A stretch of 11,935 bases of DNA, from positions 1 through 11,935 of the forward strand of contig JALLAP010001116.1 in assembly GCA_036939355.1 (NCBI GenBank), read 5' to 3'. The position numbers were made by a program, and so were the translations under genes. Below the pieces are notes generated by a model. It saw nothing but the letters and a program-made list of their open reading frames with translations. It ran no database searches and was not told the DNA's origin. Shown piece after piece: positions 1-7,470 of this stretch (the stretch's first letter is position 1; each line of letters opens with the position of its first letter). Source of the DNA: Thalassiosira profunda. Its lineage: Eukaryota > Bacillariophyta > Thalassiosirophyceae > Thalassiosirales > Thalassiosiraceae.

Positions 1-1315
1 ACGCCCTTCCCCTGCAACTGCCCGCCCATGGGCGGGGCGACCACCACCGGCCGCAATCCCGCCCGGGCCGCGTAGATGGCCGCGCTCAATCCCGCCGGTC
101 CGCCGCCGATGATCGTGACCCGTTCGGGAAAGGCCCCCGGTGCCCACGAGTGCTCGAATTCGGCGTCGTCGTCCTCCTCCTCTTCCACCTGAGCGTCCCG
201 CTCGGCGTCGAGGCGCTTTTCCAGCTCTTCCACCAGGGCCTCCTTGGTGGCGAGGTGGAGGTTGGGCTGGTCCGACTTGCCCCGCGATGGCTGTCGCTGC
301 TTTTGCTGTCCCCCGCTCGCACTGCCGCCGTCGGCGCCCTCCTCTTTCGGCTGGGGTTCCTCCGGCTGGAAGCGAATCGTCGTCTCCGGTCCCTCCCCGT
401 ACTTCTTCTTCAGGCTGCGGACCAGCTTGTTCGCCACCCCGCCCACGCACAGTTTGTCGGGATTGGTGTCCTTCACCTGATCGACGCACTTTTTGTGAAT
501 CCCCGCCACGTCCGCCTCGCTTTTGCTCGCGTCCTTCTCCGCATAGTACTGGACCAGGTTTTCCTGGGGCAGCAACACGTTCTCCGCCTCGCTCCGCGCA
601 ATGACGTCCCGCGTGAACTGCCGCAGCTGCGCCTCGCCCGCGCCGCTGAATTCCTGCACCTTCCGTCCCCCCAAGAAGAACTTGAAGGTGGGGAGGCTCC
701 GCACGCCGTACCGCCCGCTCAGCTCGTACAGGGCGTTGGTGTCCACCTTCACGAAGACGGCCTTGCCCCCGACCTCCTTGGCCAATTTCTTGAAGATGGG
801 CGCGATCATTCTATTTGATGTTGGTGGAAACGGGTGAGTTGAAAGCAGGAGGGATGCTCATTGCAATGGTGAAACAACGATGCCGGCCCAACCTGATTGG
901 TGCATGGCACACCCGTCGGCCCAGACCAGAGGCCCAACGCATCACTTGTGCCCATCGTATGCACGTCAAATTCACAACTAATATCAACTCACCGGCAGGG
1001 GCCGCATCCGTCGGAGTAGAAGTCGACGATCACGGGGAGGCCGGTTTGGGTGGCGTGCTTTTGCATCAGCCGATCGAACTCTGCGGCAAGAATATTGCAA
1101 TGGATTAGCGGCATGTGATGCAATTAATAACGCGAGTTGCAATTCAGCGCCGCTAGAAGGGGCGGCACGAATCAATTCAGCCGGAGCAGCCCTGGAATAA
1201 ATAGGTACAAATGACACATACCATGAGTCGAACGGATGTGTCGCACGATGGGCCGCGCCGACGCGAGCGCCGCGACGGACAGCAGTAACAGCGCGAGCCG
1301 GACGGTGGAGGGCAT
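1..1315 (-). CDS. Secretory thioredoxin-thioredoxin reductase fusion (5' part, three exons)
   Basis: The model is join(1..810, 993..1080, 1222..1315) on the minus strand, open at the left edge. Exon 1 encodes a signal peptide: a hydrophobic core with an A-L-A-S-A cleavage-like end at residues about 16-20. Residues about 33-135 are a thioredoxin fold with the redox motif C-G-P-C at 57-60 and the cis-proline in S-L-P at 99-101; the usual Trp before the motif is Gly. Residues about 140-202 form a helical segment ending L-K-K-K-Y-G-E-G-P, followed by a disordered linker, a Glu/Lys helix and an acidic run. At 291 a Rossmann FAD-binding motif begins (V-T-I-I-G-G-G-P-A-G), then a G-G-Q-L element typical of NADPH-thioredoxin reductases. 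The reductase would recycle the attached thioredoxin; the signal peptide suggests the secretory route. After the A-S-A there is no aromatic residue, so the diatom plastid-import signature is absent. The CXXC and NADPH sites of the reductase lie outside the window. The ATG at 1315 was chosen because it gives the signal peptide; an upstream in-frame ATG exists at 1519. Confidence 0.87.
811..992 (-). other. Intron 2 of the thioredoxin-reductase fusion gene (182 nt)
   Basis: Read on the minus strand it starts GTGAGTT and ends ...AAATAG. Splicing it joins CG to A and restores an Arg codon directly after the C-G-P-C motif, followed by the M-I-A-P helix expected in thioredoxins. The intron is richer in A/T than the flanking exons and contains in-frame stops. 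Confidence 0.88.
1081..1221 (-). other. Intron 1 of the thioredoxin-reductase fusion gene (141 nt)
   Basis: Read on the minus strand it starts GTATGTG and ends GCCGCAG, with a branch-like CTAAT about 30 nt before the acceptor. Splicing restores a Glu codon (G|AG) between the signal peptide exon and the thioredoxin exon. Confidence 0.85.
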
Positions 1316-1673
1316 GGCGGCGGTCGATCGGGGGGCCGCGCTGGCCGAGCAAGGGTGGGAGGAGGGGCGCGGGAGGAGAGGAGGGTGCCGATTTTGTGGC
1401 TGAGCTTTTTTCCCCCTTCGAAATTCCACGTCGTAGAAATTTAACGTAGGAATCAGTATCTTGCTAACAAGTGCAGCGAGCGAGGCAGGGTGCACCAAGT
1501 AGGCCTGGTAGGTGCCCATTCCACCGTCGCCGTCGGCCCGGGAGGCAAGCGGCCCGTCGTCGCATATGCCAAGGGTGGCGCCGAGCTATTTTTTCCCGGT
1601 TTTGCAATCGCAGGGCGTCCACAATCAGAGTTCCTTTTTTTGCAAGGTGCACCCGCACGTGCACCGCCTCTAA

Positions 1674-1787
1674 ATGCTCGTCTGCTGCCTCGCCGCGGGC
1701 CTCTGGTGCCTCTGGTCCGAGGACGCCTCCTTGGACGACGCCTGGTCGTTGGCCTTGGCGCCGTGGGAGCATGAGAAAGAAGATTGA
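1674..1787 (+). other. Upstream ORF, 37 codons, in the leader of the channel-like gene
   Basis: An ATG at 1674 opens a 37-codon frame with a hydrophobic, Cys/Leu/Trp-rich N-terminus, ending in TGA at 1785-1787, out of frame with the main ORF. It could be a regulatory upstream ORF, a secretory leader exon of an unrecognised splice form, or chance. No good GT donor within it joins cleanly to the downstream frame. Whether the transcript begins upstream of 1674 is unknown. Confidence 0.25.
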
Positions 1788-1815
1788 TGGGAGTGTAATT
1801 CACGGCGGTCGATAG
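1771..1815 (+). other. Upstream ORF, 14 codons, in frame with and just before the main start
   Basis: ATG at 1771, stop TAG at 1813-1815, one codon before the ATG at 1819 and in the same frame. The stop rules out simple N-terminal extension of the channel-like protein. If it is in the mRNA, it could affect initiation at 1819 by termination and reinitiation. Confidence 0.25.
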
Positions 1816-1818
1816 AGA

Positions 1819-3252
1819 ATGCGGGCGCGGAGGGCGGCGTGGCTGCTCGCGGCATGTCGGCTGCCCAGGAGCGCCGAGGCGCGCGTCGACGCCTGGGGCT
1901 CGCTCCGGAGGACCCGCCCCCTCCTGTCCGACCTTCACGACAGTGGCAATGTGGAGGTCTCGCTGGCGTCTAACGATTTGACATCGACTGATCTGACCGA
2001 ATTCGTGTCCCGTCGGAGGCGGGGGCGGCCTCTGATTCTGAGGCGGTTGCTCGGCCCTCTGGGACGGAGGCGTAACATTCAGCCTTTGGAGCCGCGGCCC
2101 GGAAAGAAGGGACGAATGTACGCCGTGTGCTTCGGAATCGTCTTTGTGTGGATCTCCCTCGCCACCCTCTTCTACTCCCGCTTCTACGATTGGCCCCTCC
2201 CCCAATCGTTCTTCTACGCCGTCGACGCCGGCATGTCCATCGGATTCTGCACCGACGTGGCCGAGACACGCGTCGCGAGCCGGGCGTTCACCATCGTGCA
2301 CATCCTTTTGGGCGCCAGCTGCGTCGGCGGGGCGTTGGTCCTCATGGTCCAGGGGGCGTTGGAGGGTGTAGCTCACCGCGGTGCAGTACTATACGGGCGA
2401 ATCTTGGAGGGTGATTCAATGAGGAAGGCGTTCATGAGCGGGGTATCGAAACCAGCGGCAGTGCCTTCAGGGTTGATGGAGTGGGCGTCGCGGAAGGAGC
2501 GGGGCGTGTTGTCGTACGACGAGTTCCGAGCGGTGCTGAAGAACAACGGGCTGGAATTGACCGATGGGCAGTTCCAGCAAGTCTGCAACTTCTACGACCC
2601 GGAAGTTGAGGGGTGTGTACGGTACGATCGCTTCGTGCACAACTTTGAGGGTCTCCACCGGATATTGCCACAGGCTCGTTCGGCGAGATATACGTCGCCT
2701 GCGATGCGAACCATTTCCGGGGCGTGGGACGTCGTCGCATCGCTGTTCACCAACGAGTCCTACCGGATCTACCTCATATTCGTCCTCTGGGTTGCGATGG
2801 GCATAGCGTGGGGCATCGTCGAAGAGGGATGGGACCCCGTGACGGCGACCCACTTTGCGGTGTCGGCGCTGGCGACGGGAGGGCTCACGGCTCCGCCCGT
2901 GGACGCGAACGGCATTCTGCCTGCGAGGTCAGCCCTCTTTTGCGGGTTTTACTGCCTTTTGGGGATACCGCTCATGGCGCTGACCCTGGGCATCTTCGCT
3001 AATACAATGGTCGAGGGCTACGTTGTCGAAGAAGAGCTAGCCGCCATCAGCCGCCCTCTCTCGCCGTCGGAGCGCGACTTTGCCAGCCGCAGCCTGTGCA
3101 GCAAAGACGCAGCAATCCACCTCTCAGACTACGTCGTGCTGCAGCTGATGCGGCAGGGAAAGCTCAGCGTGGAATCGTTCGAGTTCATGAAGCGGCAGTA
3201 TCAAACGCTCGACGAGAGGCCCTTCTGGCTGAGGAGCGTGGGTCCAGATTGA
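1819..3252 (+). CDS. Tandem-pore (TPK/K2P-like) channel-related protein with non-canonical filters and an EF-hand-like insert
   Basis: 477 residues with the layout TM1 (about 101-120), pore loop 1 (127-147), TM2 (158-178), cytosolic segment (about 200-300), TM3 (314-336), pore loop 2 (341-358), TM4 (371-396) and a cytosolic tail. This is the two-pore potassium channel plan. Filter 1 reads S-I-G-F-C-T-D instead of T-V-G-Y-G-D and filter 2 reads A-T-G-G-L, so neither has the G-Y-G/G-F-G needed for ordinary potassium selectivity. Between the halves is an EF-hand-like pair (loops near 227-236 and 260-271); the second keeps Asp/Glu/Glu-Gly but has Arg at position 12, so calcium binding is doubtful. 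The tail (about 436-466, L-M-R-Q-G-K-L-S...) resembles the helix before the EF-hands in plant-type TPK tails and stops before any loop. The basic N-terminus (65-99) would face the cytosol. The ATG at 1819 follows an in-frame TAG at 1813-1815. No introns seen. Substrate and location are unknown. Confidence 0.8.
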   Translation: MRARRAAWLLAACRLPRSAEARVDAWGSLRRTRPLLSDLHDSGNVEVSLASNDLTSTDLTEFVSRRRRGRPLILRRLLGPLGRRRNIQPLEPRPGKKGRMYAVCFGIVFVWISLATLFYSRFYDWPLPQSFFYAVDAGMSIGFCTDVAETRVASRAFTIVHILLGASCVGGALVLMVQGALEGVAHRGAVLYGRILEGDSMRKAFMSGVSKPAAVPSGLMEWASRKERGVLSYDEFRAVLKNNGLELTDGQFQQVCNFYDPEVEGCVRYDRFVHNFEGLHRILPQARSARYTSPAMRTISGAWDVVASLFTNESYRIYLIFVLWVAMGIAWGIVEEGWDPVTATHFAVSALATGGLTAPPVDANGILPARSALFCGFYCLLGIPLMALTLGIFANTMVEGYVVEEELAAISRPLSPSERDFASRSLCSKDAAIHLSDYVVLQLMRQGKLSVESFEFMKRQYQTLDERPFWLRSVGPD

Positions 3253-3430
3253 GGAGTGATAGTTGCGGAAAGAGATACGCAGGTGAAACGCCGGCTGAAG
3301 GTGAACTCTAATGGGTTTAGGCGCCACTGACTCTCAACACATGTGACTGTGGCAGAACCTTCCCCCGCCTCGAATCCTGCCAAAACTTATCGTTACTCCT
3401 TCAGCTGCCCCCCTCAAATCCCACCGCGAC
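3253..3430. other. Convergent spacer between two gene 3' ends
   Basis: 178 nt separate the stop of the channel-like gene (plus) from the stop of the PHD/PDZ gene (minus). It must contain both 3' UTRs or let them overlap. No AATAAA is visible on either strand, and I see no RNA gene or repeat. Confidence 0.5.
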
Positions 3431-6400
3431 CTACAATCCCAAACCCTCCACGGGAGGCTCGCAGCTCCAGCAGAACCACTCCTCCAGAGCTTGCGCGGCC
3501 TCCTCGTCGAACCCAACGCATTCCTCTGCCACCTCGTGCCACGCATCGCAGCCGTTGCACTGCACCCAGAAGACTTTGATCGGGTGCGGGTGCGTGCGGC
3601 CGCAGACGCATCCAAGCCACGGACTTTCGTCGCCATCGGCGTTGTACTCCGCCTCGGAGCTGCCACACGAGTCTTCCTCCGGCTCTGCCTTTTTGGGAGG
3701 TAGGAGGTCACCCTCGTCGCTCAGCTCCTCGAGCTGCTTCTGGTAGCGGCTGAGGGGTTTGGGGCCACGCTTTTGCTTTTGGCTGCCCTCGCTCGCCGTC
3801 TGCTTCTCCTTTGGCTCGACGGCGTTCTCTGCGGCGACGCTGGGCCGAGTCGTTTTCGCATCGGCTTGAGTTTCAATCCCAAGCCCCACGTTCGACTCAG
3901 ACGGTTTGCCCTTTGCTTCCTCCCTCACTTTCTTGGAGACCCTCGGCCCAGTCTTCCGCGGACAGTTCTCGTCGTGAGCCCCTGGTTTGTTGATGCCAGT
4001 GCGCAGTTCAAGAATACACTTTTTGCAACCAGACTCGGCTCCGTCCGACACAGTGGGTCGAACCTTCCGAGGACAATTCGCACCGTGTTTCGTTTTCTCC
4101 TTGGAGCCCGTGCGTTGCTCACGAATGCACTTTTTGCATCCAGATTGGGCCCCTTCTGACAAAGAGACGGCTTTCTTCGGTCCAAGCCTCGCTGCTTTGG
4201 CTGTTGTTTTAGGCGCCTGTAGCTTTGAAGCAGATGCGACAGCTTCTTCGCCTCTAGCAGACTGTTTGACGCCACTCCCTGCAGTGCCACGGTCCAGATC
4301 GGCCTGGAATGCGCTGCCCTCGTCCTCCTCCTCGCCGGTTTTGATGTCTTCGCCCTCGCCCTCGTGCTCGTTCTGCGAAGCAAAGTGGCCCTCGGGCTCG
4401 AAACGGTCGTCGCTCGGTTCGTCCTCGAAGCTGACTCGCTTCCTCTTCAGAGGAGCACCAGGGCCGATTTCGTTCCAATCCATGGCCAAATCCTCCAGCG
4501 TCGTCGAGCCCTCACCAGCGCAAGCCACAGACTCGTGGACGTCGAATCGAGACACGACGAGCATCAGCTGCGGGCCGGACACGTCCAACTCGATTTGCAG
4601 CTCCGGCATGGTCATGCTGCCCACGCTTTTGCCGTTGACGGCGATGATCATGTCGTGCAGTTTGAGGCCCGTCGCACCGTCTTTGCCCATCCATCCCGAA
4701 ATATCCGTCGCAGCCTCGGCGGGCGACAAGGGCTCGACGCCGTCCACCAAACACGCGCCACCAAATTCGTGCATTCGGGCGGTGAACCCCCACGGCCGCA
4801 ACCCCGCCCGGTCCCTCCTCAAGCTCAGCACGCTGTACCCTCCCCTCTCCGGACCCCGGTGCGTGGCGTGGTACGGCGACCCCTCCTCGAGCGGATTGGC
4901 CACGAATCGCTTCGGCACGCCGCCGTTCGGTCCCTGGTGGTAAATCGAGAGGAGGTCGCCCTCCGACTCGGATTGGAAGGGCGAGATGACGACGAAGTCT
5001 CCTTCCTCGTGGCCGATCTTGCCCCAGGGATTGGGACAGGGCAGCCACTTGGAGCCGCGGGGGACTGGGACCGTCTGGTCGTTGCGATCGGACTCCGAGA
5101 GGAAGTCAGTGATCCATGATGGCAGAGGAGGGGGTTGGCGCGTGGATTGCTTCGGCGCAGTCTTCGCTTTCTTTCGAGGCGCTGGCGATGGAGACGGACG
5201 ATAATCGTGGGCTCCAGGCATGGGCGAAATGACAGTCCCCTTCGACGCCCTCTGAGGGCCAGCCGAGGGGGGCTTCTTGCCCACTCGGAGGCAACGCGCA
5301 TCGTGGTTCGTCGTCGGATCGACCTCGTTCGTCTGCCACTCCTTCGTGCACTTTTTGCAACCCGCCTTGGCCGCATCGACGAGTGTGGGAGCCTTCCTGG
5401 CAGGTGCCTTCGACTGCTTGGTGGGTTGATTCTGCTGCCGCTTGTTCTCGCGACCATTCCCGCTGTCCTCCTCCGACGGCCGAGGCTCGAGCTCGTTGCG
5501 GGCACCACAGCCTCCCTTCTTCTTGCCCCACTTTCGACGAGGGCAATTAACATCATGAGATTCCCGCTGCGCCTTCTTCCCCGTCGCCAGCTCGTCGCTG
5601 CACTTTTTGCAGCCGGTCGCGGCCGCCTCCGCGAGGGAAGCCTCCTTTGGCTTCCCGCCATCGCCCTTCGCCGGCTTCGTTCCGCCGCGCCTCGGCGGTT
5701 CCTTCTCCCGCCGGTCGGCCACGCTGTCCTTCGACTCGGGCTTCCCGCCCTCGCCCTCCGCCGGCTTCGATCCGGTGCGCTTCGGCTGGACCCTCCGCTC
5801 CACTCCCTCCCTTGACGGCTTCTTCTTCTTCGGGCGGTTCGCCGCCGGCGCCCCTCGTCCCGCGCCGCCGGTGGAGCCCGGCCCGGGACGGTCGAGCAGC
5901 CCCAGGCTGCGGAGGCGCTTCTCGTTCCTCCGGATGTTGCGCCGGCGCTTCTTCTCGTACGCGGAGAGGGGACGGCCGTCCTCGTCGACCTCGGGGGTGG
6001 GCGGGGACTCGAGGGCGGCCAATGCCGCTGCTGCTTGAGTGGCGTCGACCGCCTCCTCCGCCCCAGTGGCAGTCTTGCCGCGTCCCTCGACGATGATATC
6101 GCCCTGTTCCGCTCGCCCCGGCGCTTTCTTCTTCCCCTCGCCCTTCTTCTTCCCCCTCGGGCATCCCCTCCCGTGGACCAGCTCCTTGCTCGGCCGCCCC
6201 GTCTCGAACTGGCGGACGCACGCGTCGCACCCCCGCACATTCCCCTCCACCGTCAAACACAATATCTCATACGAGCCGGAGCGGTAAAAGTCGCCGTGGC
6301 GGGGGCACAGCGCGTGGTGCGGGAGGGTGGCGGACGATTGGCTCGGCTGCTGGCTCAGCTGCTGGGAGAACTGCATCAGCACCGCGGGGTCGGCGTTGCA

Positions 6401-6937
6401 CCGCCGACAGAACGGGACGGGGGGCGGGTCCAGTTCCGACGTCGCGGCCACGACCGCGGAGTTTTGGGTGGACGCAAAGTACGCCTCCAGCTCCCGGAGG
6501 CAGTGCTCCCTGCCGCTGCCGCCGTCGTTGTCGTTGGCCAGTTGGAACGATGCCGTAGCACGGCTGGACGTCCCCCGATCCTCCCCCTCAGTTCCCCTCG
6601 CAGCAGAGCCCCCATTCCCCCCTCCTTCTTCATCATCGTTGTTGTTGCCGCTCCCCTTCTTGCTCCCGCTCCCCAGCAGGTGGAGGCACAATTCCGCGCC
6701 CCCCTCCTGCGATCCATAGTGGGACAGCCGGTCGAGCGTCTGCGTCGCGGGGGAGATGGGCGACAGCAGCAGTGCCGAGGGATGGGCGTTTGGCGCCTCC
6801 CCGTTTTGATTGCCCCTTGCGTTGCTCTTGGCATTGCCCCCGCCACTGTTGTCGTCGTTGTCCTGCGAGGCGTCCGCCAGCAGGTCCTCCGAGCCGCCGA
6901 GGGTGGTGGCGTCCGACCCGTCGTCGTCGTCGTCCAT
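3431..6937 (-). CDS. Large multi-zinc-motif protein with PDZ domain and C-terminal PHD finger
   Basis: 1168 residues from the ATG at 6937, one uninterrupted exon. Five C-x2-C-x13-14-H-x3-C motifs, mostly G-C-K-K-C ... C-P-R, begin at residues 237, 443, 527, 934 and 971; a longer-spaced variant lies at 177-211. A PDZ-like domain spans about 701-797 (G-F-T-A-R carboxylate-loop region, then L-H-D-M-I-I-A-V-N-G-K). A PHD finger closes the protein: C1110, C1112, C1127, C1130, H1134, C1140, C1156, C1159, with an unusual H-x5-C step. A basic Y-E-K-K-R-R-R-N-I-R-R-N segment at 328-339 and K-R-K-R at 831-834 suggest nuclear import. The linkers are acidic, basic or Pro/Gly-rich and probably disordered. 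The PHD finger suggests histone-tail reading and chromatin work; the PDZ suggests partner binding. Both roles are inferred. The ATG at 6937 may not be the true start: an upstream frame appears to feed into this one (see the 6979-7470 entry). The 3' end faces the channel-like gene. Confidence 0.85.
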   Translation of the reverse strand: MDDDDDGSDATTLGGSEDLLADASQDNDDNSGGGNAKSNARGNQNGEAPNAHPSALLLSPISPATQTLDRLSHYGSQEGGAELCLHLLGSGSKKGSGNNNDDEEGGGNGGSAARGTEGEDRGTSSRATASFQLANDNDGGSGREHCLRELEAYFASTQNSAVVAATSELDPPPVPFCRRCNADPAVLMQFSQQLSQQPSQSSATLPHHALCPRHGDFYRSGSYEILCLTVEGNVRGCDACVRQFETGRPSKELVHGRGCPRGKKKGEGKKKAPGRAEQGDIIVEGRGKTATGAEEAVDATQAAAALAALESPPTPEVDEDGRPLSAYEKKRRRNIRRNEKRLRSLGLLDRPGPGSTGGAGRGAPAANRPKKKKPSREGVERRVQPKRTGSKPAEGEGGKPESKDSVADRREKEPPRRGGTKPAKGDGGKPKEASLAEAAATGCKKCSDELATGKKAQRESHDVNCPRRKWGKKKGGCGARNELEPRPSEEDSGNGRENKRQQNQPTKQSKAPARKAPTLVDAAKAGCKKCTKEWQTNEVDPTTNHDARCLRVGKKPPSAGPQRASKGTVISPMPGAHDYRPSPSPAPRKKAKTAPKQSTRQPPPLPSWITDFLSESDRNDQTVPVPRGSKWLPCPNPWGKIGHEEGDFVVISPFQSESEGDLLSIYHQGPNGGVPKRFVANPLEEGSPYHATHRGPERGGYSVLSLRRDRAGLRPWGFTARMHEFGGACLVDGVEPLSPAEAATDISGWMGKDGATGLKLHDMIIAVNGKSVGSMTMPELQIELDVSGPQLMLVVSRFDVHESVACAGEGSTTLEDLAMDWNEIGPGAPLKRKRVSFEDEPSDDRFEPEGHFASQNEHEGEGEDIKTGEEEDEGSAFQADLDRGTAGSGVKQSARGEEAVASASKLQAPKTTAKAARLGPKKAVSLSEGAQSGCKKCIREQRTGSKEKTKHGANCPRKVRPTVSDGAESGCKKCILELRTGINKPGAHDENCPRKTGPRVSKKVREEAKGKPSESNVGLGIETQADAKTTRPSVAAENAVEPKEKQTASEGSQKQKRGPKPLSRYQKQLEELSDEGDLLPPKKAEPEEDSCGSSEAEYNADGDESPWLGCVCGRTHPHPIKVFWVQCNGCDAWHEVAEECVGFDEEAAQALEEWFCWSCEPPVEGLGL
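5649..5769 (-). repeat. Internal direct duplication in the PHD/PDZ gene, 90-nt period
   Basis: The 31-nt stretches 5649-5679 and 5739-5769 are nearly identical and lie exactly 90 nt (30 codons) apart. They encode the paired K-P-A-(E/K)-G-(E/D)-G-G-K-P segments at residues about 391-400 and 421-430, within the basic linker before the zinc motif at 443. This points to expansion of the linker by small tandem duplication. Confidence 0.7.
6920..6936. repeat. GTC/GAC trinucleotide run coding for five Asp
   Basis: A short trinucleotide microsatellite that encodes the Asp run just after the ATG at 6937 on the minus strand. Such runs are length-variable and lie close to the suspected frameshift. Confidence 0.6.
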
Positions 6938-6978
6938 CCCGTCCTTCCAGCGCGGCTCCCCCCTCCCCTCCTTGGGGG

Positions 6979-7470
6979 ATGGTCATTGCCCCCCTCTATG
7001 GCTCGCGACTGGGCCGGCCGCTGGGAATGCTGCGGCGGGCCATTGAGGGCTGCGGCATTTTTGGCCGCGGCATTGGATGCACGGCCGTCGGGAGCCCCGA
7101 GATGGGAGGAGCGGGACGTTGGTGGGGCGGCCCCGCCTCCAGCGGAAGGAGCAGCGGGATCGCGCGCCGGGGGTGCGCCGCGCCCATCGAAACAGCGGGA
7201 TCTCCCGCCGCCCCCCTCTGGGCGGTGATCCGGGCGATTGTCGTCGTCCTGGGCCTGGCTCCCGATAAATTCCAGGGCGTCCCCCTCCTCCCCCGTCCTG
7301 GTATTTCCGCGAGGGCCGACGGTGGGGCCCCGGGCCACCCCGGAGGGGAAGGGCGTCGACAGGGAGAAGATGCTGCCACTACTCCCGCCGCCCACGGCGC
7401 CGCCGGTCCCGCCCGGGCGGGGGCGGGGGCGCCGTCGCGGGTCGGCGTCGAGGCCGTGCACCCGCGGCAT
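6979..7470 (-). pseudogene. Probable N-terminal part of the PHD/PDZ protein, separated by a one-base frameshift
   Basis: From the ATG at 7470 a minus-strand frame runs about 164 codons with strong C/G in third positions and a low-complexity Gly/Pro/Asp-rich product like the start of the downstream protein. It then passes into Arg/Gly codons and, read on, a Thr run antiparallel to nothing sensible. Adding one base to the five-base run at 6974-6978 moves it into the frame of the 3431-6937 ORF, where the join reads P-K-E-G-R-G-E-P-R-W-K-D-G before the Asp run at 6937. The full product would then be about 1346 residues. The downstream frame has a TGA at 6983-6985, so the shift must lie between there and about 6940. 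No A/T-rich GT-AG intron is visible to explain the change. It may be a homopolymer sequencing error or a real mutation; alternatively 6937 is the true start and this is GC-rich leader. Confidence 0.5.

Larger units (their letters stand above)
1316..1818. promoter_or_regulatory. Divergent intergenic region between the reductase gene and the channel-like gene
   Basis: The two start codons (1315 minus, 1819 plus) point away from each other across 503 nt, so this must hold both promoters and both 5' leaders. An A/T-richer patch lies at about 1425-1465 and a CTATTTTTT tract at about 1584-1593. I see no convincing TATA box and no additional exon that I can support. The long antisense reading frames here are by-products of high GC content. 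Confidence 0.5.

Noticed and set aside
140..818. Plus-strand ORFs of 154 and 222 codons at the left end
   Set aside because: They lie opposite the thioredoxin-reductase exon, whose minus-strand frame carries C-G-P-C, the cis-proline and the FAD-binding motif. They arise from GC-rich codons read backwards.
1674..1787. The 37-codon ORF as a spliced signal-peptide exon of the channel-like gene
   Set aside because: No good GT donor and acceptor pair of plausible intron size joins it in frame to the body of the gene. It is kept only as a possible upstream ORF.
1453..2376. Minus-strand ORF of 307 codons
   Set aside because: It overlaps the 5' half of the channel-like gene, has no domain and is rich in Arg/Pro as expected for an antisense GC-rich frame.
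4825..6240. Minus-strand ORFs of 471 and 235 codons inside the PHD/PDZ gene
   Set aside because: They are in other frames of the same strand, Arg-rich and without domains, while the 1168-codon frame contains the zinc motifs, PDZ and PHD.
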